Counted from the first letter of the stretch, positions 29,121 through 37,535 are shown. The stretch is DNA of 64,000 nt from Rhodobacteraceae bacterium EhC02 (GCA_001650895.1 LXYH01000006.1:1-64000); one strand, 5' to 3'. Notes: generated by a model from the letters alone, not told the origin. Made by a program: numbers and translations.

Positions 29121-30266
29121 ATGACCATCCACTGGTGCGGCACCGGCCTGTCGGCCATCCCCGGCCTGCGTCGCCTGATCGAGGCGGGGCATGATGTCAC
29201 CGTCTGGAACCGTTCCGTCGACAAGGCACGCAAGACGGTGGGCGATCTGACCGACCGGATCAAGGCCTTCGACATCGATGCACTTGGCGCCGAGCTGGCC
29301 AAAGGCGATGTGGTCGTGTCGATGCTGCCCGCAGACTGGCATGTGCCGCTGGCGAAACTCTGCCTTGAGAAGGACGCGCATTTCGTGTCCTCGTCCTATA
29401 TCGCGCCGGAAATGCGGGCGCTGGACGATACGTTCCGCGACAAGGGCCTGTGTTCGGTCAACGAAGTGGGTCTTGATCCGGGCATCGACCACCTGATGGC
29501 GCATCATCTTGTCGCCGAATATCGCGCCTCGGATGCCTATGATGCGGCGAATGCGATCTCGTTCCTGTCTTATTGCGGCGGTGTTCCGAAGATCCCGAAC
29601 GCCTTCCGCTACAAGTTCAGCTGGTCACCGCTGGGCGTGCTGAAGGCGCTGCGCTCGCCCTCGCGGTCAATCCGCAACTTCTCGGAACTGCGGGTGGATC
29701 GTCCGTGGAACGCGCTCAGCAGCTATGACGCGCCCTTGCCAACGCCCGAGACATTCGAGGTCTATCCGAACCGCGATTCGATCCCCTTCATGGAGGATTA
29801 CCGTTTCGATCCCGCCTGGCCGGTGCGCGATTTCGTGCGCGGCACGTTGCGGCTGAACGGCTGGTCGGATGCCTGGGCCGATGTCTTCGCCGAGATCGAG
29901 ACACTGACCGGCCCCGAGGGCGATGCAAGGCTGAAGGACATGTCCGATCAGTTCTGGTCGGAAAACGCCTATGACGAGGGCGAGCCTGACCGGGTGGTGC
30001 TTTGCGTGGAACTGAAGGCCGAAAAGGATGGCAAGACCGTCTGGCACAAGTCCTATGTGATGGATGCCTGGGGCGATGCGCGCGGCACGGCGATGGCGCG
30101 GCTTGTGTCGATCCCTGTTTCCCTGGCGGTCGAAGCCGTTCTGGCCCGCGAGATCCCGGCCGGCGTATCCGCCGCACCCTCAGATCCGCGACTTGTGACG
30201 CGCTGGATGGCCGAGATCGACAAACTGGCGCAGCATCTGCAGATCGTGGACCGCAACCCGGCCTGA
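29121..30266 (+). CDS. Saccharopine dehydrogenase, glutamate-forming type (LYS9-like)
   Basis: A 381-residue enzyme. The N-terminal Rossmann region is IHWCGTGLSAIPGLRRLIEAGHDVTVWNRS, and SVNEVGLDPGIDHLMAHHLV matches the saccharopine reductase family. It would convert saccharopine to glutamate and aminoadipate semialdehyde, completing lysine breakdown with the upstream gene. AAGGAAAGGAAAG is the ribosome site. A strong terminator closes the operon at 30289-30325. Confidence 0.92.
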   Translation: MTIHWCGTGLSAIPGLRRLIEAGHDVTVWNRSVDKARKTVGDLTDRIKAFDIDALGAELAKGDVVVSMLPADWHVPLAKLCLEKDAHFVSSSYIAPEMRALDDTFRDKGLCSVNEVGLDPGIDHLMAHHLVAEYRASDAYDAANAISFLSYCGGVPKIPNAFRYKFSWSPLGVLKALRSPSRSIRNFSELRVDRPWNALSSYDAPLPTPETFEVYPNRDSIPFMEDYRFDPAWPVRDFVRGTLRLNGWSDAWADVFAEIETLTGPEGDARLKDMSDQFWSENAYDEGEPDRVVLCVELKAEKDGKTVWHKSYVMDAWGDARGTAMARLVSIPVSLAVEAVLAREIPAGVSAAPSDPRLVTRWMAEIDKLAQHLQIVDRNPA

Positions 30267-30288
30267 TCCAGCGCTGATGTCCAGACGG

Positions 30289-30325
30289 AAAAGCCCCGCC
30301 CGGGATGACCTGGGCGGGGCTTTTT
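30289..30325. terminator. Bidirectional terminator
   Basis: AAAAGCCCCGCCC-N10-GGGCGGGGCTTTTT. It ends the saccharopine operon and can also end the convergent secreted-protein gene at 30383. Confidence 0.9.
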
Positions 30326-30382
30326 GAACAACGGGGAGCTGTTCATCGACGCCGGGGAGGAGGCCGGCATCGGGAAGGACAC

Positions 30383-30691
30383 TTAGCGCGGTGCGAAGGT
30401 CACGGCGGTGTTGTTGGCCGGTGCGTTGAAGCTGTAGACAGTCACCTGGCCGTCTTCTGCAATCGCCTGCTCGCGGGGCTCGAGGATCAGGGCTGCGTCG
30501 ACCAGCAGTTCGGTACCTGCGGTGGCCGAGATCATGTCGCTGCCCGAGATGCCGCGATCACGTTCGAACACGGTGACGGTGGCGGCTTCGGCGCGGGTGC
30601 CCAGAATGTCATTGCTGGTTGCGATGTCACCTGCATAGGCGACGGATCCACAGGTAGCAGCGGCGATGGCGGTCATGATGATGCGGTTCAT
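30383..30691 (-). CDS. Small secreted protein of unknown function
   Basis: A 102-residue protein with a Sec signal peptide (MNRIIMTAIAAATCGSVAYAG) and an acidic mature part of about 80 residues containing no cysteine. The start at 30691 is preferred because GGAG lies 7 bases upstream and the signal peptide begins there; the frame is open to 30763. I do not recognise a domain. It has its own terminator and a long AT-rich upstream region, so it is probably a monocistronic gene. Confidence 0.75.
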   Translation of the reverse strand: MNRIIMTAIAAATCGSVAYAGDIATSNDILGTRAEAATVTVFERDRGISGSDMISATAGTELLVDAALILEPREQAIAEDGQVTVYSFNAPANNTAVTFAPR

Positions 30692-31013
30692 GGTGTAACT
30701 CCGTTTGTTTCGGTTACGATCGTTTTTGATCTGAACCCAATATGACGTCGCACCAGCGCACATTCAAAACACAGCTGCTCAAGGGAATGTGTGACCGCGC
30801 CATCTTGAAGGCTGAAACTTTTCCCAGAGACGAAAAACCAGAATTTTTACTGTTTTAATACAAATACTTCTGAAACTTTTTTTCCGTGCAGCCTGAAATG
30901 TTGCTAACGACTCACGTGAATGGCATCGCAAGGAGAGGGAAATCGTGAGGCGGGACAGCCCCCTGCCTTGAGGTCAATTATCGAAAAGCCGCACTCGCTT
31001 GGTGCAAAAACGC
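30692..31013. other. Intergenic region, AT-rich in the middle
   Basis: About 320 bases without a supported gene. AT-rich sequence at 30820-30890 may hold the promoter of the secreted-protein gene on the minus strand. On the plus strand AAGGAGAGGG at 30930-30939 precedes a nine-codon GTG reading frame (30945-30971), which is recorded as a finding only. Confidence 0.5.
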
Positions 31014-31036
31014 ACAAAACCTGCAAAAAGGCAGGC
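31014..31036 (-). terminator. Terminator after the DUF3775 gene
   Basis: On the minus strand GCCTGC-CTTTTT-GCAGGTTTTG forms a short stem and T-rich tail about 20 bases after the stop codon. Confidence 0.6.
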
Positions 31037-31056
31037 AATTCCAGTCCACGGATTGC

Positions 31057-31383
31057 CTAACCGCCTCGAATCAAATCATCTTCTTCGTCGATGGCAGACA
31101 GCCCAAGGGCATCAAGCCCGTTTTCAAGATGATCGGACAGATGCGGCGTGCCCAACAGGTAATCGGCGGTTGGTGTCGTGGCTTCCCGGGTGGCGGTGCG
31201 GATCGCCTCTTGCAGTTCTTCAGGCTCGAAAGAGCCGCGACCGATCCACATCAGGGCGACCAGACTGGTCTGTTCCTCGTCACTCAGCCGATCGATGAAG
31301 GCACGCAATTCGCCCTCGGCGCGGTTCAACTCGCGCGACATCAGAACGACCTGGGCGATCTTGTTGACTGATATCTCCAGCAT
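31057..31383 (-). CDS. DUF3775 domain protein
   Basis: A 108-residue, acidic, mostly helical protein beginning MLEISVNKIAQVVLMSRELNRAEGELRAFIDRL. The segment SDEEQTSLVALMWIGRGSF and the acidic C terminus match DUF3775, a family of small soluble proteins common in Rhodobacterales and related orders. No function is known to me. It lies 68 bases after the SDR gene on the same strand, so it could be a weakly coupled last gene of that operon. Confidence 0.85.
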   Translation of the reverse strand: MLEISVNKIAQVVLMSRELNRAEGELRAFIDRLSDEEQTSLVALMWIGRGSFEPEELQEAIRTATREATTPTADYLLGTPHLSDHLENGLDALGLSAIDEEDDLIRGG

Positions 31384-31451
31384 GGCAGGGATCCTCCTGT
31401 TGGCACTATGCCAGACAGTGGTGATCCCTCCAAACGGAAGCGTCCTTGATC

Positions 31452-32186
31452 TCAGGCAAAGAGGCGGTAATACATCCAGTCCGGCATGAACTGGGACAAC
31501 CGGAACAGCCAGCTGAACACGGTGGGAAAGCTGCGCTTGAAGCGGGTTTCGTCGTTCATCAACTCGAACATGTCCTGCGCGGCCTCTTCCGGCTCCATCA
31601 GGAATGGCATCCGGAATTCGTTCTTGTCGGTCAGGCGGGTCCGGATGAAACCGGGGTTAGCCACCTGCACACGCACGCCGGTCTTGCGCAGATCGGCATA
31701 GAGGCTTTCGGCCAGGGACATCGTGCCGGCCTTCGACGCGGCGTAACCGATCGCGCCGGGCAGGCCGCGAAACCCGGACAGTGATCCGGTGATGACGATA
31801 TGCCCGGAGTCACGTTCCACCATCTGCGGGATCACGGCACCGACAGCGCGCACGGCGCCGGTGAAATTGATGTCGGCCATCGCCTCGGCCTGATCGGCGT
31901 TCCATTTCTGCGCGGGCATCGGCCAATAGACCCCGGCCAGGTATACCATCCCGTCGATCTGCCCAACCTGCGCGGCCGCCTTTTCGACGCTGACCCGGTC
32001 GCCGACATCGACAGGCACGAAAGAAGCCTTGCCCGGCAATTCGGCCACCAGCGCCCTTAGACGATCCTCATTGCGGGCGGAAACGATCACTTCCACACCG
32101 GCGCTGCTCAGCTTGTGGGCAAGAGCCGCGCCCAGCCCCTCGCTTGCGCCGATCAGCCAGTACCGCTTGCCCTGCCAGTTCATCAT
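31452..32186 (-). CDS. Short-chain dehydrogenase/reductase
   Basis: A 244-residue SDR. It has the cofactor motif GASEGLGAALA, an SARN segment, active-site Ser in ITGSLSG and the YxxxK pair in GYAASKAG. Its start overlaps the DUF3833 stop (ATGA). The gene order SDR, DUF3833, MFS, DUF1365, FAD oxidase next to rpoE-chrR recalls the RSP1087-1091 group of Rhodobacter sphaeroides, which belongs to the singlet-oxygen regulon. The substrate is unknown. Confidence 0.92.
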   Translation of the reverse strand: MMNWQGKRYWLIGASEGLGAALAHKLSSAGVEVIVSARNEDRLRALVAELPGKASFVPVDVGDRVSVEKAAAQVGQIDGMVYLAGVYWPMPAQKWNADQAEAMADINFTGAVRAVGAVIPQMVERDSGHIVITGSLSGFRGLPGAIGYAASKAGTMSLAESLYADLRKTGVRVQVANPGFIRTRLTDKNEFRMPFLMEPEEAAQDMFELMNDETRFKRSFPTVFSWLFRLSQFMPDWMYYRLFA

Positions 32187-32749
32187 TCCGCATCCACCTT
32201 GCGCATTGTCGCGACCAGCTCGGCCACGGGAATCCCGAATTTGCGAAACTGGCTGCGGTTCATCACCGTGCCGTTGGGCGCAAGATACATCCAGTCCACG
32301 GTATCGAGGACATGGCCGCCCGATTCCTCGGGCAAACGGATCCGGTATTTCAACTGCACGGCCGAACCCGACATCTGACCGCTTCCCGGTGTCACAAGAT
32401 CGTCGGCATCCGCCTTGATCTGCCCGTCATTGCCGATTTCCAGACGCCATTCGCGATCCTGCGTTGCACCGCTGTCATACATGAAATGCTCGCGCATCAC
32501 GCCACGGTTTCCGTCCCACCGCGCTTCGAACTTGCCGACGAAGCGCGATGTGACGCGGCCCAGCGGGCCATAGATCACGCCTTCGCACAGGATCGGGCCG
32601 TTCAGATGTTCGCGCAGGTCAAACTGGGGCGCGCCACCTTCATAATCTTCCGGGGCCTGGGAGGTGAATGACCAGAACCGTGCCTTGGCCCAAAGCGCGC
32701 CAAGGACCAGAGCCATTCCAAGAAGCATGAAGAGAAGAGAATCCGCCAT
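32183..32749 (-). CDS. DUF3833 family protein
   Basis: A 188-residue protein with one N-terminal hydrophobic segment (about residues 4-20), so membrane-anchored or secreted. A beta-rich domain follows, including YGPLGRVTSRFVGKFEARWDG and GSAVQLKYRIRLP, matching DUF3833. The family has no assigned biochemical role but usually travels with SDR and cyclopropane-synthase-type lipid genes. The ATG directly follows the MFS stop, with GAGGACTAG as ribosome site. Confidence 0.85.
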   Translation of the reverse strand: MADSLLFMLLGMALVLGALWAKARFWSFTSQAPEDYEGGAPQFDLREHLNGPILCEGVIYGPLGRVTSRFVGKFEARWDGNRGVMREHFMYDSGATQDREWRLEIGNDGQIKADADDLVTPGSGQMSGSAVQLKYRIRLPEESGGHVLDTVDWMYLAPNGTVMNRSQFRKFGIPVAELVATMRKVDAE

Positions 32750-33982
32750 CTAGTCCTCTTTCCAGTTGGTTGTGGCCAGCAGGCCAATGGCAAGCAGTTT
32801 CAGAAGGCAGGGCACAAGCCCGTAAGCCAGGCTGAGCGCCAGAAGTGCGTCATCGGAATTGTCGGTCCCGGCGCGAAAGCCGGCGGCTTCCAAGGCGGGC
32901 AGCAGGGCAATCGCGGCAAAGGCCAGGGACAGTTTCGACACGAAGGACCACAGCCCGAAAGCGCCGGATGCACCCGGCGCGATCCGCGCCATGCGTGCGG
33001 CGAAGATCGCGGGCAAAAGCGTCATGTCCGCGCCCAGCGCCGCACCCGACGCAATGCAGATGACCGCGAAGGCCAGTGTATCACCAGCCCCAAGGGTCAA
33101 GGCAAAGCCAAAGGCCGAAATGGCAAGGACCATGCCCGCCATGAGCACCCTTTTGGGTCCATGGACCTCGGCCGCCCTGCCCCAGAACGGGGTTGCAACG
33201 GCTGCCGACAGAAAGAACAGCAACAGGAACGGGCCTTCCCAGCCGGGGGCGGCAAGCCTGCTTTCGACGAAGAACAGGAACAGGGTGGAACTGACGGCGA
33301 CGGGCGCCGCGTTGACCAATGCGATAAGCAACAGCCTCCGCGCGAGGGGATCGCGCAGGACCGGCAGCATGCCCGCCTCGGCTGTGTCGTGCGTGCCCGC
33401 CCACTGATGACGCATCAGCCAGACGGCGCCGAGGCCAAGAATGGCAAAGCCAAGGGCAAAGCCCTCGAACCCGCCCAGGGCCACGGGCGCCACGGCTGCC
33501 ACGCAAACACCCAGAAGGGCGCCGGTCTCACGCCACCGGGCCAGCCTGATGTGGCCTGCGGGCCCCATCGTTCCGGCGGTCTGCACACCCTGAGCATAGA
33601 AACAGATGGTCAGGAAACTGAAAGCCGAAAAGACGCCCGCCAGCATCAGCGCGAACCAGATCAGCGGCGCGACCGGCGGTGTGACGGCGAACAGCCCCAA
33701 CATTGACGCCACCATGAGGGCAACGCCACCCGCAACAGCCAGCGCGCGCTGGTGCCGCAATGCACCGGCAAGCCGTCCCAGCAGTGGATCCTGAACCACG
33801 TCAAACAGGCGCAGGCCGAATAGAACAGCACCCAAGGCTGCCAGCGACACGCCGTATTCATCCACATAAACCTTGGGGGCGTGGATGTAGATCGGCAATC
33901 CGGCCGCCGCCAGAAGGGCCGCAAAGACCCCGTAGGCTGGCAGTGCGGGCGCCGCGGGCAATGTCGCGCTCAGCGTGTTCAC
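32750..33982 (-). CDS. MFS transporter (glycoside-pentoside-hexuronide symporter-like)
   Basis: A 410-residue protein with about twelve membrane helices. It has a LAALGAVLFGLRLFDVVQDPLLGRLAG region like the GPH/MelB branch of MFS. The start is a GTG overlapping the DUF1365 stop (GTGA), with AGAGGTCAGCAG upstream. Its place between putative furan fatty acid genes and DUF3833/SDR suggests transport of a lipid-related or stress-related solute rather than sugar; this is inference. Confidence 0.88.
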   Translation of the reverse strand: MNTLSATLPAAPALPAYGVFAALLAAAGLPIYIHAPKVYVDEYGVSLAALGAVLFGLRLFDVVQDPLLGRLAGALRHQRALAVAGGVALMVASMLGLFAVTPPVAPLIWFALMLAGVFSAFSFLTICFYAQGVQTAGTMGPAGHIRLARWRETGALLGVCVAAVAPVALGGFEGFALGFAILGLGAVWLMRHQWAGTHDTAEAGMLPVLRDPLARRLLLIALVNAAPVAVSSTLFLFFVESRLAAPGWEGPFLLLFFLSAAVATPFWGRAAEVHGPKRVLMAGMVLAISAFGFALTLGAGDTLAFAVICIASGAALGADMTLLPAIFAARMARIAPGASGAFGLWSFVSKLSLAFAAIALLPALEAAGFRAGTDNSDDALLALSLAYGLVPCLLKLLAIGLLATTNWKED

Positions 33983-34734
33983 CTGCTGACCTCTTCAATG
34001 GGCGGTTCGGGGCGGGGTCGATAGGCCACGCCTTTCCACCACAGTTTGACCGCTTGCCAGTGGATGAGCGCCAGAACCCGCCGCGATCCGAAGGGGCGCC
34101 GCAAGGCGGCACCCAGGATGCCCATGCTGGTCAGGGGTTTGCGCGCGCCGACAAGTGTCGCGATCACGCCGCCATTTCCGCCGGTATAGTCGATCCAGAT
34201 CCCGATCCGGTCCGCGCGGATATCAAAGCGGAACTCATACCCGCCCTCGACCGGCTGAAAGGGGCTGACATGCATCAGCTTGGTGGCGCGCATCCGGTCC
34301 TCGGCCGTGATCGGGCCGTGATCATCGCGATGCACCAGGTAGGAATGACGATCTCCGAAGGTGTTCGTCACCTCGGCGATGACGACGCGCAGATCATCCT
34401 GCCCATCGCGGCAGAGCCAGAAGGACACGGGGTTGAACACATGCCCCATGACACGCGGCTGTGTCAGAAGTTCGATCCGGGCCGGTTCCTCGATCCCATG
34501 CGCGGCCAGCACATCGCGCACCCAATGGGCACCGCGACCCTGCTTGGGCAGCCCGCCATGATCGCTGTCCCAGACCGAGGTCAGGTTGCCACGATTGCGC
34601 CCGAAAAGGGTGGGCGCGCCCTGCGGATGCTCTGCATCCAGCAACAGGTAGTCCACCCCGTAGCGGAAGGCGTTTTCCACGCCACCCTTGCGCCCATGCC
34701 AGGTATGGCCGGCGATATGGTCGATCCTTGTCAC
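33979..34734 (-). CDS. DUF1365 protein, candidate UfaO of furan fatty acid synthesis
   Basis: A 251-residue protein with the DUF1365 hallmarks HTWHGRKGGVENAFRYGVDYLLLD, TQPRVMGHVFNPVSFWLC and KLMHVSPFQPVEGGYEF. In Rhodobacter sphaeroides the equivalent next to the flavin enzyme (RSP1090) is reported, from my recall, as UfaO, needed to insert oxygen in making methylated furan fatty acids. The start is a GTG that overlaps the upstream stop (GTGA). It is the second gene of the operon. Confidence 0.82.
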   Translation of the reverse strand: MTRIDHIAGHTWHGRKGGVENAFRYGVDYLLLDAEHPQGAPTLFGRNRGNLTSVWDSDHGGLPKQGRGAHWVRDVLAAHGIEEPARIELLTQPRVMGHVFNPVSFWLCRDGQDDLRVVIAEVTNTFGDRHSYLVHRDDHGPITAEDRMRATKLMHVSPFQPVEGGYEFRFDIRADRIGIWIDYTGGNGGVIATLVGARKPLTSMGILGAALRRPFGSRRVLALIHWQAVKLWWKGVAYRPRPEPPIEEVSR

Positions 34735-36029
34735 TGGGCGGCCACCAGTGCCACGTTGTTGCGCGACAGCGCCTCGACCACGTCCACGGCGCTGGCCAGC
34801 CCGTCCTCGTGGAAGCCGTGACGCATCCAGGCACCGCAGAACCATGTGTTGCGCGTCCCGTTCGCCGCGCGCACCCGCTCCTGTGCCGCAAGCGCCGCCA
34901 TGTCATAGACCGGATGGCGCAGTGTGACCTGGTCATAGATCAGGTCTTCGCGGATGGAACGGGTGCTGTTCAGCGTGACGAAATGCGGATCATCCTGCGG
35001 GATCGGCTGCAGCGAGTTCATCCAGTAGGTCAGGTCGATCTTGTCGGTGTCCTTGTCCATGATCTCGGTATAGTTCCAGGACGACCAGACCACCTTGCGC
35101 TGGGGCATGACGGCAGGATCGGCATGCAGCACGATATCATTGGGCTGATAGGCGATTGCGCCCAGGTTTGCCTTTTCCTCTGGCGTGGAATCGGCCAGCA
35201 GGCGCAGGGTGTCGTCGGAATGGGTGGCAAAGATCACCTCGTCGAAGGCTTCCCATTCGCCGCCCTGCACCTTGATCTCGGCACCCAGATGCGGACGGCG
35301 GACGGCGTCAACCGGCGTTCCCAGGCGGAATGTCACGCCCTGCGCACGCATCGCATCGCCCAGGCGGCGCACATATTCGACCGACCCGCCCTGCACGGTG
35401 AACCACTGATGCTGGCCCGTCGTGTTCAGAAGCGCGTGGTTTTCAAAGAACTGGATCATCGCATGGGCCGGGAAGTCCATGATCTGTTCGACCGGCGTGG
35501 ACCAGATCGCACCCGAGAGCGGCAGAAGATAGTAATCGCGGAACCAGTCGCCCGTCCCAAGCTGTTCCAGGAATTCACCGGTCGTCAGGCTGCGGTCCTG
35601 TGCCACGACAAGGGCCTGTGCGTTGAACTTCAGGATATCGCGCACCATGCCCAGGAATTTCGGGTTCACGATGTTGCGCTTCTGCGCGAAGAGCGCCGAA
35701 AGGCTGGTCAGCGCATATTCCAGCTGCCCCCCCTTGAGGGAGGCGCCAAAGCTCATGTTCGACTTCACCACCGGCACATTCAGGCGGTCGAACAGTGCCG
35801 CCATATGTGGATAGTTGGCATAGTTGAACACGATGAAGCCGGTATCGACCGGCTGGTCACCATTCTTGCCGGCAACGATGGTGCGGGCATGGCCGCCCAG
35901 TCTTGGTTCGGCTTCGAACAGGGTTACATTATGGGTATCGGCCAACATGTGCGCCGCCCCCATGCCTGAAATTCCTGCTCCGATGACGGCAATTTTTCTT
36001 GGGGCAACGCGGCCCGCTTCGAATGGCAT
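34731..36029 (-). CDS. FAD-dependent oxidase/desaturase, candidate UfaD
   Basis: A 432-residue amine-oxidase-fold flavoprotein. The N-terminal dinucleotide motif is IAVIGAGISGMGAAHML, then EAEPRLGGHARTI, and WSTPVEQIMDFPAHAMIQFF is typical of the family next to DUF1365. RSP1091 of Rhodobacter sphaeroides occupies the same position and is recalled as UfaD, the desaturase of 11-methyl fatty acids in furan lipid synthesis. MPFEAG is chosen as start; GGAG lies 10 bases upstream. It is divergent from rpoE, which probably controls it. Confidence 0.82.
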   Translation of the reverse strand: MPFEAGRVAPRKIAVIGAGISGMGAAHMLADTHNVTLFEAEPRLGGHARTIVAGKNGDQPVDTGFIVFNYANYPHMAALFDRLNVPVVKSNMSFGASLKGGQLEYALTSLSALFAQKRNIVNPKFLGMVRDILKFNAQALVVAQDRSLTTGEFLEQLGTGDWFRDYYLLPLSGAIWSTPVEQIMDFPAHAMIQFFENHALLNTTGQHQWFTVQGGSVEYVRRLGDAMRAQGVTFRLGTPVDAVRRPHLGAEIKVQGGEWEAFDEVIFATHSDDTLRLLADSTPEEKANLGAIAYQPNDIVLHADPAVMPQRKVVWSSWNYTEIMDKDTDKIDLTYWMNSLQPIPQDDPHFVTLNSTRSIREDLIYDQVTLRHPVYDMAALAAQERVRAANGTRNTWFCGAWMRHGFHEDGLASAVDVVEALSRNNVALVAAQ

Positions 36030-36124
36030 GTGGGTATGACTCCGGTCGACGTGAATTCGAATTTTGATGGGAATACGCAGTAGATCGCGTTTTGGATGAT
36101 TTACAGAAAAAATCACATGCGCGG

Positions 36125-36154
36125 TGATCCAGACGCCGCATGCCCCCGTAATGA
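36125..36154 (+). promoter_or_regulatory. Candidate RpoE-type promoter of rpoE-chrR
   Basis: TGATCC (36125-36130), an 18-base spacer and TAATGA (36149-36154). The -35 TGATCC is the element recognised by the group IV sigma factor RpoE in Rhodobacter sphaeroides, so rpoE would be autoregulated. Transcription would begin near 36160, giving a leader of about 110 bases. Confidence 0.6.
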
Positions 36155-36270
36155 TCGGTATGTTAAACTTGGTCGACCCTTCGGATGCAAATGTCGCCTC
36201 GTCCCCGCCCGCCCTGCGTGGTAGGACTGTGGCAAAAGCAGATTTGTCCGCGAAGGCGAAGCCATTGGCC

Positions 36271-36816
36271 ATGAAGACAAAATACGATCCAACCGACTGG
36301 ATCACCCATATTGCCCGGATCAGGGAAGACCAGGACCAGGCGGCTTTCGCCGAACTGTTCCAGTACTTCGCGCCACGGGTGAAGGCATTTCTGATGCGAT
36401 CCGGGGCTGATGCAACCCTGGCAGAAGAATGCACACAGGAGGTCATGGCGACGCTCTGGCAGAAGGCGCATCTGTTCGATGCGTCCCGCGCCTCGGTTGC
36501 TACCTGGGTGTTCACGATCGCACGGAACCGTAAGATTGACGCGCTGCGCAAACAGCGGCGCCCCGAACCCGAAGACCTCGACTGGGGTCCCGAAGAAGAG
36601 CCGGATCAGGAGGACATCCTGAGCCTGCAACAGGAAAGCGAACAACTGGGGCGCGCGATCGCCGCCCTGCCCGATAAACAGAGGGAACTGATCGAAAAGG
36701 CCTATTTCGGCGATTTGTCGCATAGCGAGATCGCAGAACAGACCGGGTTGCCCCTTGGCACGATCAAATCCCGCATCAGATTGGCGTTGGACAGGCTTCG
36801 CCACGCAATGAAGTGA
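36271..36816 (+). CDS. rpoE: RpoE, ECF (group IV) sigma factor of the singlet-oxygen response
   Basis: A 181-residue sigma factor. Region 2 has AFAELFQYFAPRVKAFLMRSG, AEECTQEVMATLWQKA and TWVFTIARNRKIDALR. Region 4 has LPDKQRELIEKAYFGDLSHSEIAEQTGLPLGTIKSRIRLALDRLR. This is the ECF11-type RpoE of Rhodobacter, freed from ChrR by singlet oxygen. MKTKYDPTDW is taken as start by family length; the frame is open from an ATG at 36161. The stop overlaps a possible GTG of chrR. Confidence 0.93.
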   Translation: MKTKYDPTDWITHIARIREDQDQAAFAELFQYFAPRVKAFLMRSGADATLAEECTQEVMATLWQKAHLFDASRASVATWVFTIARNRKIDALRKQRRPEPEDLDWGPEEEPDQEDILSLQQESEQLGRAIAALPDKQRELIEKAYFGDLSHSEIAEQTGLPLGTIKSRIRLALDRLRHAMK

Positions 36817-36824
36817 TAATAAAG

Positions 36825-37481
36825 ATGCATAACGTGAAACATCATCTGACAGACCAACTGCTGATGGCTTATTCGGCAGGCTCCCTGCCCGAGGCGTTCA
36901 ATCTGATCGTGGCGGCACATGTGTCTATGTGTGACGAGTGCCGCGCGCAACTGGCAAGCTTTGACAGCGTCGGCGGCGCACTTCTGGACGGAACCGACAG
37001 TGAGCCCGTATCGCAGGAATGCTTTGCCGAGACGATGCGACTGATCTCGTCAGGTGCGCTGCGCCCCGAAAAGCCGTCGTCGCCATGTGCGGACACAAAG
37101 GCCATCCTACCGGCGCCCGTGCGCGAATATGTGGGCGGTGATGTCGACAAGGTGAAATGGAAACCGATCGGCATGGGCGTGAAGCAGGCGATTTTGCCGA
37201 CCTCCAAGGATGCTTCTGCGCGTCTGCTTTATATCCCGGCAGGTGCTGCCGTGCCGGATCACGGGCATCGCGGGATGGAATTGACGCTTGTTCTGCAAGG
37301 CGCCTTTGTCGATGAGACGGATCGCTTTGCCCGTGGCGATATCGAGATCGCGGATGAGGAAGTGACACATACCCCCGTTGCAGACATCGGCGAGGATTGC
37401 ATCTGTCTTGCCGCGACCGATGCGCCCCTGCGGTTCAACAAGCTGATCCCGCGCATCGCGCAGCCGTTCTTTCGCATCTGA
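36825..37481 (+). CDS. chrR: ChrR, zinc-binding cupin anti-sigma factor
   Basis: A 218-residue protein. The N-terminal anti-sigma domain has zinc ligands His7, His32, Cys36 and Cys39 (HHLTDQLL, AAHVSMCDEC). The C-terminal cupin has a second metal site in PDHGHRGMELTLVLQGAF. The family ending RFNKLIPRIAQPFFRI closely matches Rhodobacter sphaeroides ChrR. It holds RpoE inactive until singlet oxygen or organic peroxide arrives. A GTG at 36813 could be an alternative start. A terminator follows. Confidence 0.95.
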   Translation: MHNVKHHLTDQLLMAYSAGSLPEAFNLIVAAHVSMCDECRAQLASFDSVGGALLDGTDSEPVSQECFAETMRLISSGALRPEKPSSPCADTKAILPAPVREYVGGDVDKVKWKPIGMGVKQAILPTSKDASARLLYIPAGAAVPDHGHRGMELTLVLQGAFVDETDRFARGDIEIADEEVTHTPVADIGEDCICLAATDAPLRFNKLIPRIAQPFFRI

Positions 37482-37504
37482 CACGGCGGCACATTTCAAC
37501 GCAT

Positions 37505-37532
37505 GGGGCGGTCCACAGGGGCCGCCCTTTTT
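37505..37532 (+). terminator. Terminator after chrR
   Basis: GGGGCGG-N10-CCGCCC-TTTTT, 24 bases after the chrR stop and just before the convergent rmuC stop. Confidence 0.8.
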
Positions 37533-37535
37533 CGT

